A stretch of DNA of 64,000 nt from Isochrysis galbana (GCA_018136815.1 CM030935.1:1732204-1796203); one strand, 5' to 3'. Shown: positions 31,450 to 41,514, counted from the first letter of the stretch. Numbers and translations: made by a program. Notes: generated by a model not told the origin, from the letters alone.

Positions 31450-32316
31450 TCACGCCTGGCTGCCCTCCCGCCCTGGGACGTCCTCCTGAGCCATCCGGCG
31501 GGCGCGCTGCGCATTGGCTTCCAGCTGCTTCCGCCTGAGCGCGAGGACTTCTTGCTCGGCCTTCAGGGATGCCAGAGCGTTCTCTGCCTCTTGGATCTGA
31601 ACGGACAGGAGGTCCTCCTCCGCCTCTTGCAAAGGATCGTCAAGTGGAGTCGGAGCTGGGTTCTCGGCGAGGACCTGCCGGTTCCTCTCACCCGAAATCT
31701 GCTGGGCGAAATTGGCGCGATTCGTTTCAGGGTCGCCAAGAGTCGACTTGAGCTCAGCCATCAGCGCATCCTCGTCAATTTCCCCCTTTGCGTATGCACT
31801 ATCCAGGTCGCTGAACTTTGCAGGCGGTGCATTGCTTACCGATAGCCTGTCAGGCTGCGGTGGGCCTTGCGGACTGCTGGTGGGGGCGGGCGGGCTCGTG
31901 GCGGCGGTCTGCATCTTTGTCGCAAACTCGTTGGCCTCCTGGCGAAGTCGCGACGCAATGGAGGAGGGGGACTTGGAGTCGGGTGTGCCGTCGGCCATCT
32001 CGCTGTCGAGAGCGTCCTGGAACGTCTTCTGCGCCTGACGCCCGAGCGACTGCCATTCTCCGAGAAAGGATCCGGCCTCCCGGGCCAGTCTGTACAGCTC
32101 CTTCGGACCGAGCAGTACCCAGGCCACCGCGCCAATCACAATGACCTCAGGGGTGCCAAGGTTGAGGAAGCCCCCGCCTGCCCCAGGACCAAACATCTGC
32201 GTTTGGGGGGCCCGCGGGGCGGGGGCGGGGCGGCGGAGCGTGCGGGGCGCGAGGGCGAGGGCCTCTGCCCTCCCCGCCACGAGCAGCATCAGCGCGCACG
32301 CGAGCGGCGCGCGCAT
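31450..32316 (-). CDS. TatA/TatB-family subunit of the twin-arginine translocase, plastid-targeted
   Basis: An intronless 288-residue protein from the ATG at 32316. Residues 1-20 are a classical signal peptide (MRAPLACALMLLVAGRAEAL), followed by an Arg/Pro/Ala-rich stretch without acids (APRTLRRPAPAPRAPQTQ), i.e. a two-part presequence for a complex plastid. Residues about 51-86 match the Tat hinge structure: FLNLGTPEVIVIGAVAWVLL as the single membrane helix, GPKELYRLAREAG as the hinge and start of the amphipathic helix, then GEWQSLGRQAQKTFQDALDS. The Glu in the membrane helix start (GTPE) is as in TatB/Hcf106. It would sit in the thylakoid membrane and help move folded proteins with a twin-arginine signal into the lumen. 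The C-terminal 170 residues are Pro/Ser-rich then a long charged coiled coil (IQEAENALASLKAEQEVLAL), longer than in bacterial TatA. A or B type is not certain. The coding strand upstream is C/T-rich for about 80 nt. Confidence 0.85.
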   Translation of the reverse strand: MRAPLACALMLLVAGRAEALALAPRTLRRPAPAPRAPQTQMFGPGAGGGFLNLGTPEVIVIGAVAWVLLGPKELYRLAREAGSFLGEWQSLGRQAQKTFQDALDSEMADGTPDSKSPSSIASRLRQEANEFATKMQTAATSPPAPTSSPQGPPQPDRLSVSNAPPAKFSDLDSAYAKGEIDEDALMAELKSTLGDPETNRANFAQQISGERNRQVLAENPAPTPLDDPLQEAEEDLLSVQIQEAENALASLKAEQEVLALRRKQLEANAQRARRMAQEDVPGREGSQA

Positions 32317-32401
32317 GGAGGAAAAGGGGGAAGAGAGGGGAGCTGGCGCGCGGCGGAGAGCGCGTGGAGCGCGAGCTCGAGGGGGGAGGGCGGCTCTATA
32401 T

Positions 32402-32445
<44 letters not shown>

Positions 32446-33365
32446 CTTCTCAACCTCTCTCGCAACCTGTGACTCCCTCTCCCCCTCTCTCTTCCCCCCC
32501 CCTCCCCCCCCCTTCTCTCTCCTCCTCTCACTCTCCTCCCTCGCTTCTCTGAAGACTCCCCCCCCCCCCCCCTTTCACTTCTTTCTCTCCACGTCAGATG
32601 TCACCCACTGATCAGCGGATGCAAAGAGGAATCCTGCGGTCTACGAAGAGAGAGAGAAAGAGCAGAGAGAGCGCGCGCGCGAGAAACAAGGAAAGTCCAT
32701 TCTCGGAGCCGCAGTCTATTTATAAAAGACTTCCCCAGCAAGCCAAACGACTCGAGGTGAGAGAGGAGGAGGGAGATCCTCTACTCCTAAGAGTAAAGTA
32801 GATTTAAGAATTCAGAGCTCAGCGGACGGAGTGCGCCACGCACCGCCCACGAGGTGCCGTTCTTTTACTGTATATGTCCGTACTCTACATTATTGACTCT
32901 GTGTGTCTTCTGTGGATCTTGGCGCGAATTCACATTCATCGTTTTTTTGTTTTTTTCGTTCTTCAACGTCGAGGCGTGGAAAGGAATGTCCGCGGGGGGG
33001 GGGGGGGGGCGGGGGGGGGGAAGCTGTATCCCTAGTGAGTAAAAAGAGAGGAGTGCTGGGGGGGGGCGGGCGCCTCGAAGACGAGGAAGGTTGGGCGGCG
33101 AGCCGCGAGAGTCGGAGAGGAAGAAGAAGAAGGAGAAGGGAGAGGGAGAGAAGAGAGGGGAGAGAGGGGAGAGAGAGTAGGGCGGAGCGGGGGGGGGGCG
33201 GAGCGGCGGGCGCTCTGCCCCCCTCCCCCCCGCCCCGTCCCCTCTCCCCCTCCCCGCGCACAGCGAGGGAGCGCCGCCCTCCGCCTTCCCCCTCCCCCCC
33301 CGCCTCCCTCCCCCCTCCTCCCCTCCCCCTCTTCCTCCTCTGCAACCACCCACCCTCTCCTCCCA
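32317..33365. promoter_or_regulatory. Divergent intergenic region between the Tat and PDZ genes, strongly strand-skewed
   Basis: The two genes point away from each other, 1049 bp apart. Next to each ATG the coding strand is pyrimidine-rich (32317-32395 for Tat on the minus strand; 33205-33365 for the PDZ gene). Further out the skew flips: a (CT)n microsatellite and C/T tracts at 32400-32580, and G-run/GA-rich DNA at 32993-33210. No gene was found between; the short ORFs are simple-sequence products. Confidence 0.45.
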
Positions 33366-36300
33366 ATGGGCGGCCCGCCCTCAGTCGAGCTGCAAGTGAC
33401 AGTGCGCCGGCTGGCCGGCTCTCTCGGCTTTGGCGTCGACAAGCACAACGTCGTCGTTGCGATCAAGCCCGAGGGCGCGGCCTCGCGCGATGGGTTGCTG
33501 CAACGTGGCGATCAGGTGGTCGCGGTCGACGGCAAGCTGCTCGGAGGCCGCAACATGTCGCAGGAGATCTCGCCAGAGGAAGACGTCTACCTGCTGACCG
33601 TCGTGCGCAAGGACACTGTGCTCCGCAGCAGCCTCGACCGGTTGCCCTCAGCGCACCCCGCCGCCGATCCTAACGCGCTTCTGCATCTCGCCCGAGCACT
33701 CGTCGCGCGACAAGCTAAGGAGGCGCTCGGACTCGAGATGACCTCGTCCAACGTAGTCAAGCGGCTGCTCGACAACGGGCCCGCCATGCGCGGGGGCGTC
33801 CAGCTGGGGGACGTAGTTGTCGCCGTCAATGGCATCTATCTGGGTCAGCGCCGGGTCGTCGACGTTCTCGCGAAGGCCATATCGCCCATTGCCTTCACTG
33901 TCATCCGGGTTGAGGAGCGCGTCGACAGCGATTACGAGGCGTTTCCCCCTCGTGGGTTGCAGCCCCCGAAGCTGGCGCCACCACCTGCAATGCTCCTCAT
34001 TGAGGACGAGCACTACCAGCTGGTCGATCCCCATGGGCACCCCCCAATCTTCGCCGCAATCGCCATGGCAGACAAATGCCCGGTTGCCGTGCGGCAGACG
34101 GACGGGCGAGACATCGACGCCTGCGCCCGCGCCATGCGCGAGGCGAAATTCTGGAGGATACTGTCCTCCGCCGGAACGGGGCGGTGCCCTGCGATCCTTG
34201 GCTTGTATGGCCAACAGCTGGTGGCCGGGTCGTTGTATACCGTTCGAGAGCCAATCGGGGACACGCTTGCGACTGCGTTCCGCCACAGGCCTAACGTGCC
34301 CATCCCCGACGTAAGGAGCATCGCGACGGACCTCGCGCGTGGTCTGGCGCACATGCACGATGAGTGTGGGCTAGTCCACTGCAACATCGGATTAGACACC
34401 ATAGCCCAGGGTACCAACGGGGTTTGGAAGATCTTCAATTTTTCCTCCGTTGCGCGCACGACGGGTGTGCGCGCCTCATGCGCCAAAGTCATCGAGAGCT
34501 CGCCTGGAGTGCCGTACGTCTCACTTGCGCCAGAGCTGGTGGACGACACTGGTGCCACAGACGTCGGCGCTGGGGTAGACCTGTGGGCGTTTGGGCTCGT
34601 TGTGGCAACCCTGCTGAACCAGCGCGAGCCCACCTTCTCTGGCCCGGAAGACCTCTCTCTTCCGCCGGCAGGAAGCGACGCCGCCTTCAACACCTTGCGT
34701 GAAGCGGCCATCCTGTCCCTGCGTGCGGACCCCAAGCGGCGCCCTCGCGCGATGGAGCTCCTTGCGTACCTGTCAAACCGCACCGCAAATCAGACTAGTG
34801 ACTTCAGCGAGCTCCGTCTCTCTGTCGTCGTCAAGCGAGGTGCCAAGGGGCTGGGTATCGGGGTGACAGGGGGGAATATCATTCAGAGCCTCACCGCAGG
34901 TCATGTGCTACAACTGGGCGACGAGATTGTTTCAGTCGACGGTGTTGATCTGGCCGGCCGCCATCTGTCACAAGTACTAAAACCGGGTGCGCCGGCCTAT
35001 GAATTCATTGTCGTTCGACGTGATCACGTCATCGGTATGACCCTTTGCCGCCTGCCGTCCGACCACCCGGTTCTGAGACCCAAAGCAGAGCTGCAAGTGA
35101 TCCAAGTCGCCATTGTCCGTGATGTCCATGGACTTGGATTAGCTCTGAGCAGCGCCAACGTGATCGAACGCGTCAAGCCTGATGGAGCTGCGGACCGCAG
35201 CGGCGGGCTCAAAGTCAATGATGTGGTGATCGCCGTGGACGGCGTGCAGATTGGGGCCAAAAGCGTCGCCGAGGCGATAAAGGCTGATAGCTTTGAGACT
35301 ACGCTGGTGGTGCTGCGCGCGAAACCGTTGGAGCATGTCAGCATTACGCTTCGCCCCCCTGCTCGGGTGCAGACTGCCACTATGCTTAGAGAACTAGCAG
35401 GGAATGAGGAGGAAGAGAGCGGGCGGTCCTCACAGTGGGGCACTTCATCGGTGAATGTTGACGCAGTGGCCGCCGAAAAGACGGATCCTGTCGAGGGGCG
35501 CCAGTCCCAGCCGGAAGCTCCGCCTGCGACTGTTGGTCTGCCCACTGCAAAAGGCTCAAGTGCCCCTTTATGTGCACCCCTTGGGGCTTCCCCTCATTCT
35601 AGAACCGCCAGCTTCTCTGATGAGGCGGGGCTATCACATAATGGCGATGAGGGGGAGGAAGAAGGGAATCAGAGCACTGAACCATCAGACTCTCAGCTGC
35701 TACGATTTCTTCTCGCCCTGCAAGGGTTTGACCGTCCAACCCTCGTGCAGATGTATCGCTCGAGCATGCTTTCCAGGGCGGCAGCGAAGACGGACGCTGC
35801 CAAGGAGCACAACGCAATTCTACGCAAGATTACGGGAAGCGGGAGCGGAGAAGCTACTAACGTAGACGTAGCACCAACGAGTCTTGCGTCTCAGCCGGAG
35901 GCCTCGGAACCCGGGATGTCGGACGTGTTTTCTCGTGCCCGTGCTCTCCTCGAATCAAATCTGGGTGGTACGGGCAGCAATGGCGGCGCGATCTATGGCC
36001 CTGACTCGGAAAACGAAGTTCGCCCGCCTGATGGCTCCAACGGCGAAGCAGACGTTGAGATAGTGGAGGACCTACCACACAAGAGCGTGTTCGGGGACCT
36101 ACCACACGATAGCATGGTCGAGGACGACGAGAATGAAGAGGAACCACTTGCGGTGCGCATTCAGAGATTGCTCGCTCAGAGTAGCAACGATGATCCCTCG
36201 GAAACTCGCGAATTGACATCATCAGAGCAGGACGAAGCGAGGTACGCTTCTAGCGACAAGATTCCCACCCGAGAAGATGGCGGGGCTGAAGTCGGCATGG

Positions 36301-36416
36301 CGAAAGGTGTTCGGAGCGTCGTCAAAGACGGGTCCGGTACTTCTTCCCCATCAATGGTAAGCTTGCCGGACGAGACGATGCCAAACAGCCCTGAGCACGT
36401 CGTCGAGCTTGATTGA
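33366..36416 (+). CDS. PDZ-PDZ-pseudokinase-PDZ-PDZ scaffold protein
   Basis: An intronless 1016-residue protein from the ATG at 33366 (tcccaATGg). PDZ1 is at about 5-80 (GSLGFGVDKHNVVVAIKPEG, RGDQVVAVDGKLL) and PDZ2 at about 100-188 (LGDVVVAVNGIYLGQRRVVD). Residues about 213-475 have a protein-kinase fold: ARGLAHMHDECGLVHCN, APELVDDT, VDLWAFGLVVATLL and PKRRPRAMELL. The catalytic signatures are degraded: VAVR instead of VAxK, HCNIGLD instead of HRDxKxxN, NFS instead of DFG, and no glycine loop, so it should be a pseudokinase. PDZ3 is at about 483-555 (GLGIGVTGGNIIQSL, LGDEIVSVDGVDLAGR) and PDZ4 at about 575-653 (GLGLALSSANVIERVKPDGA, NDVVIAVDGVQIGAK). The four PDZ domains share unusual core wording, pointing to internal duplication. 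Residues 655-1016 are acidic and disordered. PDZ domains bind C-terminal tails; a cortical or signalling scaffold is the inferred role. Confidence 0.88.
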   Translation: MGGPPSVELQVTVRRLAGSLGFGVDKHNVVVAIKPEGAASRDGLLQRGDQVVAVDGKLLGGRNMSQEISPEEDVYLLTVVRKDTVLRSSLDRLPSAHPAADPNALLHLARALVARQAKEALGLEMTSSNVVKRLLDNGPAMRGGVQLGDVVVAVNGIYLGQRRVVDVLAKAISPIAFTVIRVEERVDSDYEAFPPRGLQPPKLAPPPAMLLIEDEHYQLVDPHGHPPIFAAIAMADKCPVAVRQTDGRDIDACARAMREAKFWRILSSAGTGRCPAILGLYGQQLVAGSLYTVREPIGDTLATAFRHRPNVPIPDVRSIATDLARGLAHMHDECGLVHCNIGLDTIAQGTNGVWKIFNFSSVARTTGVRASCAKVIESSPGVPYVSLAPELVDDTGATDVGAGVDLWAFGLVVATLLNQREPTFSGPEDLSLPPAGSDAAFNTLREAAILSLRADPKRRPRAMELLAYLSNRTANQTSDFSELRLSVVVKRGAKGLGIGVTGGNIIQSLTAGHVLQLGDEIVSVDGVDLAGRHLSQVLKPGAPAYEFIVVRRDHVIGMTLCRLPSDHPVLRPKAELQVIQVAIVRDVHGLGLALSSANVIERVKPDGAADRSGGLKVNDVVIAVDGVQIGAKSVAEAIKADSFETTLVVLRAKPLEHVSITLRPPARVQTATMLRELAGNEEEESGRSSQWGTSSVNVDAVAAEKTDPVEGRQSQPEAPPATVGLPTAKGSSAPLCAPLGASPHSRTASFSDEAGLSHNGDEGEEEGNQSTEPSDSQLLRFLLALQGFDRPTLVQMYRSSMLSRAAAKTDAAKEHNAILRKITGSGSGEATNVDVAPTSLASQPEASEPGMSDVFSRARALLESNLGGTGSNGGAIYGPDSENEVRPPDGSNGEADVEIVEDLPHKSVFGDLPHDSMVEDDENEEEPLAVRIQRLLAQSSNDDPSETRELTSSEQDEARYASSDKIPTREDGGAEVGMAKGVRSVVKDGSGTSSPSMVSLPDETMPNSPEHVVELD

Positions 36417-37419
36417 TTTAGCGAGGCCAAGCCCGAGCTCCAACAACCAGCGCAGCACGGATAGTAGCCACCTTCAGGATCGCACGACGAGCAAGATCAC
36501 CCTTCAGAGTGCTGGCAAGTTGGCATACCCGTCGGGTGTCGTTGAGATTGGCGCAATCGCTCATCTGTTAATCTGTTATTCTTGATCACGCATTACGAGA
36601 AAGGCCTACTGTGGTGATGGGGGCAACAGCATCGTAATTGCACATGAGCCCAGCGTCCCGCCAACTCGCACCCCGTGATTCTAGCAGGTCATATTGGTGT
36701 AGCGCTCTGCTATCGGTACGATGTCGATTTCCAGGCCTAAATTTCGGCGAATGCCCCCATCAATAAATCAATCTCGCGGCACGTTTGCCGCTCAGTTCCT
36801 TGACTCGCGTTTGCTCCAGTGCATACGCATATGTGCATCCCTCACGATACGATACGATGCATGCTGTGCGCGCAACAAGCAAAGCTCGATCTATATGCAT
36901 AACCTCTCGTGGATCCTTGTCGTACATTTCTATGATCGCCCTTGCGCGCGACAACAATGTTAGCCTTGGACTCCGCATCTAGTACGCTTGGTCCACAATC
37001 GCCGTAGCATGGAGAGCATGTGGATGTGGCAAGTGTGTGTGTGTGGGGGGGGGGGGGATATCGAATCTCTGACATGAATAAATTGAGATGCTATTGTTAT
37101 GCTGTTGTCAACGAAAAATGCATCTGCATCCGCGGCAAGACTGGCAACTAGCAAGGTCGCCGCTTGCCTTCGGCTTTGGCGTTTGCTACCACGTACCACA
37201 CCAGGAGCAAATTCACGTTCCGTCGAATATGGGACAGAGCTCTAGGGCGGTCAAACAGGGCTTTTCAACTACAAATGTGGGGGGGGGGGGGGGGGGGGGG
37301 GACTTTTTTGACCATTCTCATTCTCCAAAGCCCACAACAAACTCCTAGGGGGGCCACCTGTCGCCACGGAAATCTTCGCTAGAAAAGGTGCGATTCCCCA
37401 TCCCCCGTCACCCTGACAG
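36417..37419. other. Intergenic, 3' flank of the PDZ gene
   Basis: No gene. A GT/G-run at 37035-37058, a family B end word (GGTCAAACAGGGCTTTT at about 37250-37266) and a poly-G run at 37278-37302 are present. Around 36841-36855 GATACGATACGAT is a short tandem. Confidence 0.5.
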
Positions 37420-37565
37420 CTTACGGGGGGGAATAGCGCCTGGGGGCTCGAGGACAGCCCCCCGATAGCTATCGGCGCCCGTCGTTTTCCCCCAATAGCT
37501 ATTGGCGCCCGTCGTTTTCCCCCCAATAGCTATCGGGGGCCGCCTTTCGCCCCCGATAGCTAAAT
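37420..37565. repeat. Family C: array of GATAGCTATC hairpin units
   Basis: Four units contain CCCCGATAGCTAT or its variants, each able to pair with itself (centre GATAGCTATC is a perfect palindrome), separated by GGCGCCCGTCGTTTTCCCCC-type spacers. It is similar to 38443-38640 and 53403-53712. Not a CRISPR array: units are short, palindromic and irregularly spaced. Confidence 0.8.
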
Positions 37566-37579
37566 AAATAAACTAATTA

Positions 37580-37725
37580 ATGTTATATCCTAGCCAACCC
37601 CACTAGCTAATTGGACGCAACTTTTCCGTCCCGGAATCCCGCCATGCCTGACGAGCCAGGTGTCCGAGTGCTACCGGGGGCCGGGGGCAGGGGGCACTGC
37701 CCCCTCCCCTCGATATTTGTCCTCC
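37580..37725 (+). repeat. Family G repeat
   Basis: The reference copy: TTATATCCTAGCCAACCCCA, CTAGCTAATTGGACGCAAC, TTTTCCGTCCCGG, CATGCCTGACGAGCCAGGTG, CACTGCCCCCTCCCCTCGAT, ATTTGTCCTCCC. It sits between family C and a long family A copy. Confidence 0.8.
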
Positions 37726-37780
37726 CCCCAGTGCACGCACCGACCCCGCGCACCCCAGCACGTCCTCTCCTCGAGTCCAC

Positions 37781-38440
37781 GCTGGGGGAAAACCCCTTTC
37801 GGGTAAAAACAACGCAGGGGGGGGGGGCACTCGTGAATGGGAGCCCAGAAGCGCTAATCACTCCTCGCCTAAGCGAGTGGCCGCGGCGAGCCGCGGCCCT
37901 TCCCTCCTGGCTCTGGCGCCCCCGTCTTCTCTTGCCCAAACGGGGCGAGAAGACACGTAAACGCCGGAGGGGAGAGCTGCCACTCCCCCCTCCCCTCCCT
38001 CTTCCCTCTTCCTCCTCTCTTCCCTGCGGCTCTGGCCATGGCGCGCGCCTGCGGCCCCTCTTCAGGTCCCCAGGAGGCCGGCAGGGGCCTTGGAGCGCAG
38101 CTCAGGGGGCAGGTGAGGCTAGGGCATGGCCCTGGCCCCTCCTGCCTCTCCCTCGCTGGCTCTCGAGCCCCTGCCGGTCGACTGGAGCTGGCTGGGGGGT
38201 CCTGATCAGGGGGGCCAGGGGGAGAAGGGGTTGGTCAGAGGGATTGGCTGGCCACGACAGGCCAGGGCGTGCGATTCAGGCATGCCTGTGCGGAGAGGGA
38301 TGGGTCAGCATGTCAGTGTGCTCCTGGCAGGCCATCAGGCGTGCCAGGAGAGTGGGTGGTTCCTCCCCCATGGCAGGGGAGGAGTGAAGAGGGGGGGGGG
38401 CTCGTGCCCCGCCATGGGTGAACCAAGTATAAACTTAGTT
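37781..38440 (+). mobile_element. Family A element, long variant (subfamily A2)
   Basis: About 660 bp match 50097-50760 in reverse nearly throughout: GGGGGAAAACCCCTTTCGGG, CACTCGTGAATGGGAGCCCA, GAGAAGACACG, GCGCGCGCCTGCGGCCCCTC, GTCGACTGGAGCTGGCTGGG, CCTCCCCCATGGCAGGGGAG and the terminal near-palindrome at 38421-38440. Its 5' half differs from the 25- and 43-kb copies, so the family has at least two 5' types sharing one 3' end. Confidence 0.8.
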
Positions 38441-38442
38441 GC

Positions 38443-38640
38443 CGCCCCCGATAGCTATTGGGGGCCGACCTTAAAACGCGATAGCTCCCCGGGGGACGTA
38501 AAATCTCCCAATAGCTCTCGGGGGAATTTCTCGGTCCCCCGATAGCTCTCGGTGGGGCTGTTGGCGATCGGGAGAAAAATTCCCCCCGATAGCTCTCGGG
38601 GGCCCCCGATAGCTCCTGGGGGGCGTTGGCTCCTGGGGGG
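38443..38640. repeat. Family C hairpin array, second copy
   Basis: Begins 3 bp after the family A end and contains about seven GATAGCT units with GGGGGCC borders plus CCCCGGGGG words. It is closely similar to 53520-53712 in unit order (AAAACGCGATAGCTCCCCGG, CTGTTGGCGATCGGGA, GGCGTTGGCTCCTGGGGGG). Confidence 0.8.
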
Positions 38641-38837
38641 GTAACATCTATAAATCGTCGTTAAAACACCAAACTAACTCACCACGTTAAGCCAGCGTGT
38701 ACCCTCCCTACAGCCTAGCGCCTAAGTGGAAGAATCCCTTCCTAAGTCTGGGCGCCGCCCTTGCTTCCCAAAGTCTCCTAGGCATCTGAGTTGCTTTGGG
38801 ACGGAGGTAGCTATTCGGTGCCAATTCTTCTCTTCTC

Positions 38838-39003
38838 CACGCTCGCTCGCGCGGGCGGGGTTTGAATGGGCGGTGGGCAGAGCTCCTGGACGAGCCCCCT
38901 TGCCACTGCCCCCCACACATTCGGTGGCAGTGCTCGTCTCCCCGCTCGCTCGTGCGGGCGGGCTTTGAATGGGCGGCGGGAGAGCTCCTAGACGAGCCGC
39001 CTC
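38838..39003 (+). repeat. 103-bp tandem duplication
   Basis: GCTCGCTCGxGCGGGCGGG followed by TTTGAATGGGCGG and AGAGCTCCTxGACGAGCC occurs at about 38841 and 38944. No gene; the DNA up to 39267 is otherwise plain intergenic sequence. Confidence 0.7.
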
Positions 39004-39267
39004 CGCGGGGCGGAGTGGCGAGGGGGCACCAGGAGCGGTCGCGGCACGCTCCATAGTTCACACTATTGCACTAGTATGTACTATACTACATCTACTATAA
39101 CCTCTCTACAACACTGTCCGTGAACGCGAGGCAGCTGTCGGCCCGACGCGTCAATACATACGTGGATACGCCAGTCGGACAACGATCAAAGCACGGCAAA
39201 CGGGTACCTAGCACCTGGTCTACGTCTAGGCGAATCCTTCAGCGAAAGAGAGAAGGGTGGCCGCCGG

Positions 39268-41431
39268 CTAACTCGAAGATGGCGCACGTAATTGCAAAGC
39301 GTCCAGTGCGGCTTCCATTTGCATGTGTAACAGGGCCTGCTGTTCCAATAGCGGCACTTGCTGTGTCTGCGGAAGCGGTGGCCGCGTCAGCGGGAGCGGT
39401 GGCGGTATCTGCGGGAGCGATGGCGAAAGCAGTGGCTGCGGCGCGAAAACTGAGGGCAGTTGCTGAGCACGGAGATGTTGCTCAATAAGCTGTCGGAGTC
39501 CCTCGTCTTGCAGCAGCATCTGTTCGACTTGCCTCATGGCGACACCATGCTCTGACGGTATGTGACTATGCAATATTGTCCCAATGCCAGCACTTTGGAG
39601 CCCAACGTTGGGTGCGGAAGTCATGCTCGCACGGGCGGCTGACGCCAAGCTGGCGTGAGAGGACATGCCCATGCTGGCGTGGGACGTCGTGGCCATGCTG
39701 GCGTGGAAGGCCGCGGCCATGCAGGCCTGAGAGGCTGCCGCCGTGCTGGGCCGGGACGCAGCCATACTCGGGCATCTAGCTGTGCTAGTGAGTAGAGGCT
39801 GTTCCCATGGTGGGCTCGGCATCGCGATTGGAACGCCAGAGTGCGAGAATATGGCGAGAAGGCGCTCCAGCTGCTGGCCGCGAAGGAGAAGGTCGAACCG
39901 CGTGGAGGCGCTCCGGTATCGGAGAACATCACGAACAGCCGACTCGGGCAAGGCCAATATCTGTGGTCGAGCACGGCGCCGCGTCCGGAGTCGGCACAAG
40001 CTCCTGCAACCAAGCTTGGAAGTCGTGAAGCTTGAGTGCAAAATTGCTTACCTGTCCAGCCCATACACGGGTTTGCAGTGGTCTAAAACGCACTTGAACC
40101 GGGAAGCGTCCGCCCCATGCGGAGGGCTCTAGGTTCATCCCAGGTGGACCATTGGGCTGGAACACGCCCATGAGCTGGCGTGCACGCACATTGAACAAGA
40201 AGAGGAGAGATCTGAGGAAATCACAAGGGCTGTGCCACTGATTGCTGAAGGCCAGTGAGGGGGGGGGGGGAAGACGTGTGCAGAAGGCTATCGGCGCGAC
40301 TAGTCCATCAATGCGTTGGCGTACCCTTCAGCGATCTTGGAAAGCAGGGATACCTGTGTCTTTGGGAGACCGAGCAAGCGACGGCTGAGGCATTCCTGAA
40401 ACAGCCAGAGGTGGTGAGGGGGGGGGGTGAGACTGGGTAAGACGGGGATGCCCGGGAAGGTGCCCCGAGATGCCAGGGCGGGCACGAGCTCATGGGTGAC
40501 AATCTACCCTTTCCGTTATCGAGTCGCAGATAAAGATGACCCCGTTGCGCACGACACGGGGCAAGCGCTGGCCACGTCGTGGAACATCCACCAGGTTGGA
40601 GGAAGCTTCTTGACTACTCCTTCCAAGCGGCCGGCGAGGCATGCCGAAGTGCTGGAAGAGTTGGACCAGCGATGTTGCTTGCCGTTCGTTCAGCCGTAGG
40701 TCGAATCTGTTGAAAGTGCCTTGATAGTCGAGCAAATCTCTGAAGGCGCTCTCAGCAAGTTGCAAGACAGATGATGGAGTGACCAGTCGTACGCGCACCT
40801 GGAGTGGGTAGCGTGAGACCCCCGTCTCGTGGCCCCAAGGCAACGGCTCGATGTTGTGCTCGGGCCAGCTAGTGGCGCGAAATACGCCGAAGAGTAGCCT
40901 TGTCCGCACCTGCGCGAGAACGCGGGAGGGATGGCAACGATTTGATGATGCCATCAGATATGCGCGGCAACACGCAGCACATCAACCGCTAGCTTGTGCA
41001 CGACACGCAGGCGAGCAGGCGCTTGGGCGCGGAGACCGAGGGGTTGCGCCCGTACACACGTTGAAGAGAAAGAGGAGAGAGAGCTCTGGGATGATCCCTC
41101 TGACGACATGCGCTTGCGACGCCGGAAGGCCAAGCAGCGATCTGGAGAGGCACTCCTCCTCTGTGCGTGGATCGCAGAGGTAGATAGCATGCGTGACCTC
41201 TCCCGGTGTCGGATGGTGCGATGTATGCGCAATGCCCTGTGCAGCTCTGGCGCTCTGCGTCACGCTCCATCCCTCGTCGTACTGCGCCATCTGCGCCGAG
41301 AGGCCCTCCCTGCCTTGCATTGCACCAGCGGACGTCTGCGGACCCCACGCAGACGCCGGCTGTGGAGCATGTGCTCGCGGCCCCTGCTCGGCGTGGTGCG
41401 GTGCGAGCTGGCCTAGAGTGGCCCTATCCAT
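39268..41431 (-). CDS. Tandem DCD-domain (Development and Cell Death) protein
   Basis: Five exons (41431-41060, 40909-40508, 40395-40325, 40211-40052, 39960-39268) join in phase through GT-AG introns of 150, 112, 113 and 91 nt, giving 565 residues. DCD1 spans exons 1-2: THAIYLCDPRTEEECLSRSL, LGLP, LSLLFLFN|VRTRLLFGVFRATS, PLPWG, YPLQVRVRLV, ESAFRDLLDYQ, FDLRLNERQA. DCD2 spans exons 2-5: NGVIFICDSITER|ECLSRRLLGLP, IAEG|SLLFLFNVRARQLMGVF, PSAWGGRFPVQVRFRPL, PESAVRDVLRY, FDLLLRGQQL. The two align residue by residue, and the splice joins are confirmed by that alignment. DCD domains are best known from plant proteins linked to stress and programmed cell death; the biochemical role is unclear. The C-terminal part has a Met/Ala/Ser/His repeat (HASMxxxSHASM) and then a Gln/Leu/Pro-rich tail. 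Start: an in-frame stop lies 8 codons upstream of 41431. Confidence 0.88.
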
Positions 41432-41514
41432 CCAGTCGGACGGTGCGCTCAGCTACGCATGCAGCACCGCGGCCTGCGCGCGCGACGGCCGCAGGGAGAT
41501 CCCTCCACCGGGTG

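Noticed and set aside
37420-37565. CRISPR-like spaced repeats
   Set aside because: Units are short palindromes with irregular spacing, the genome is eukaryotic and no cas genes are present.
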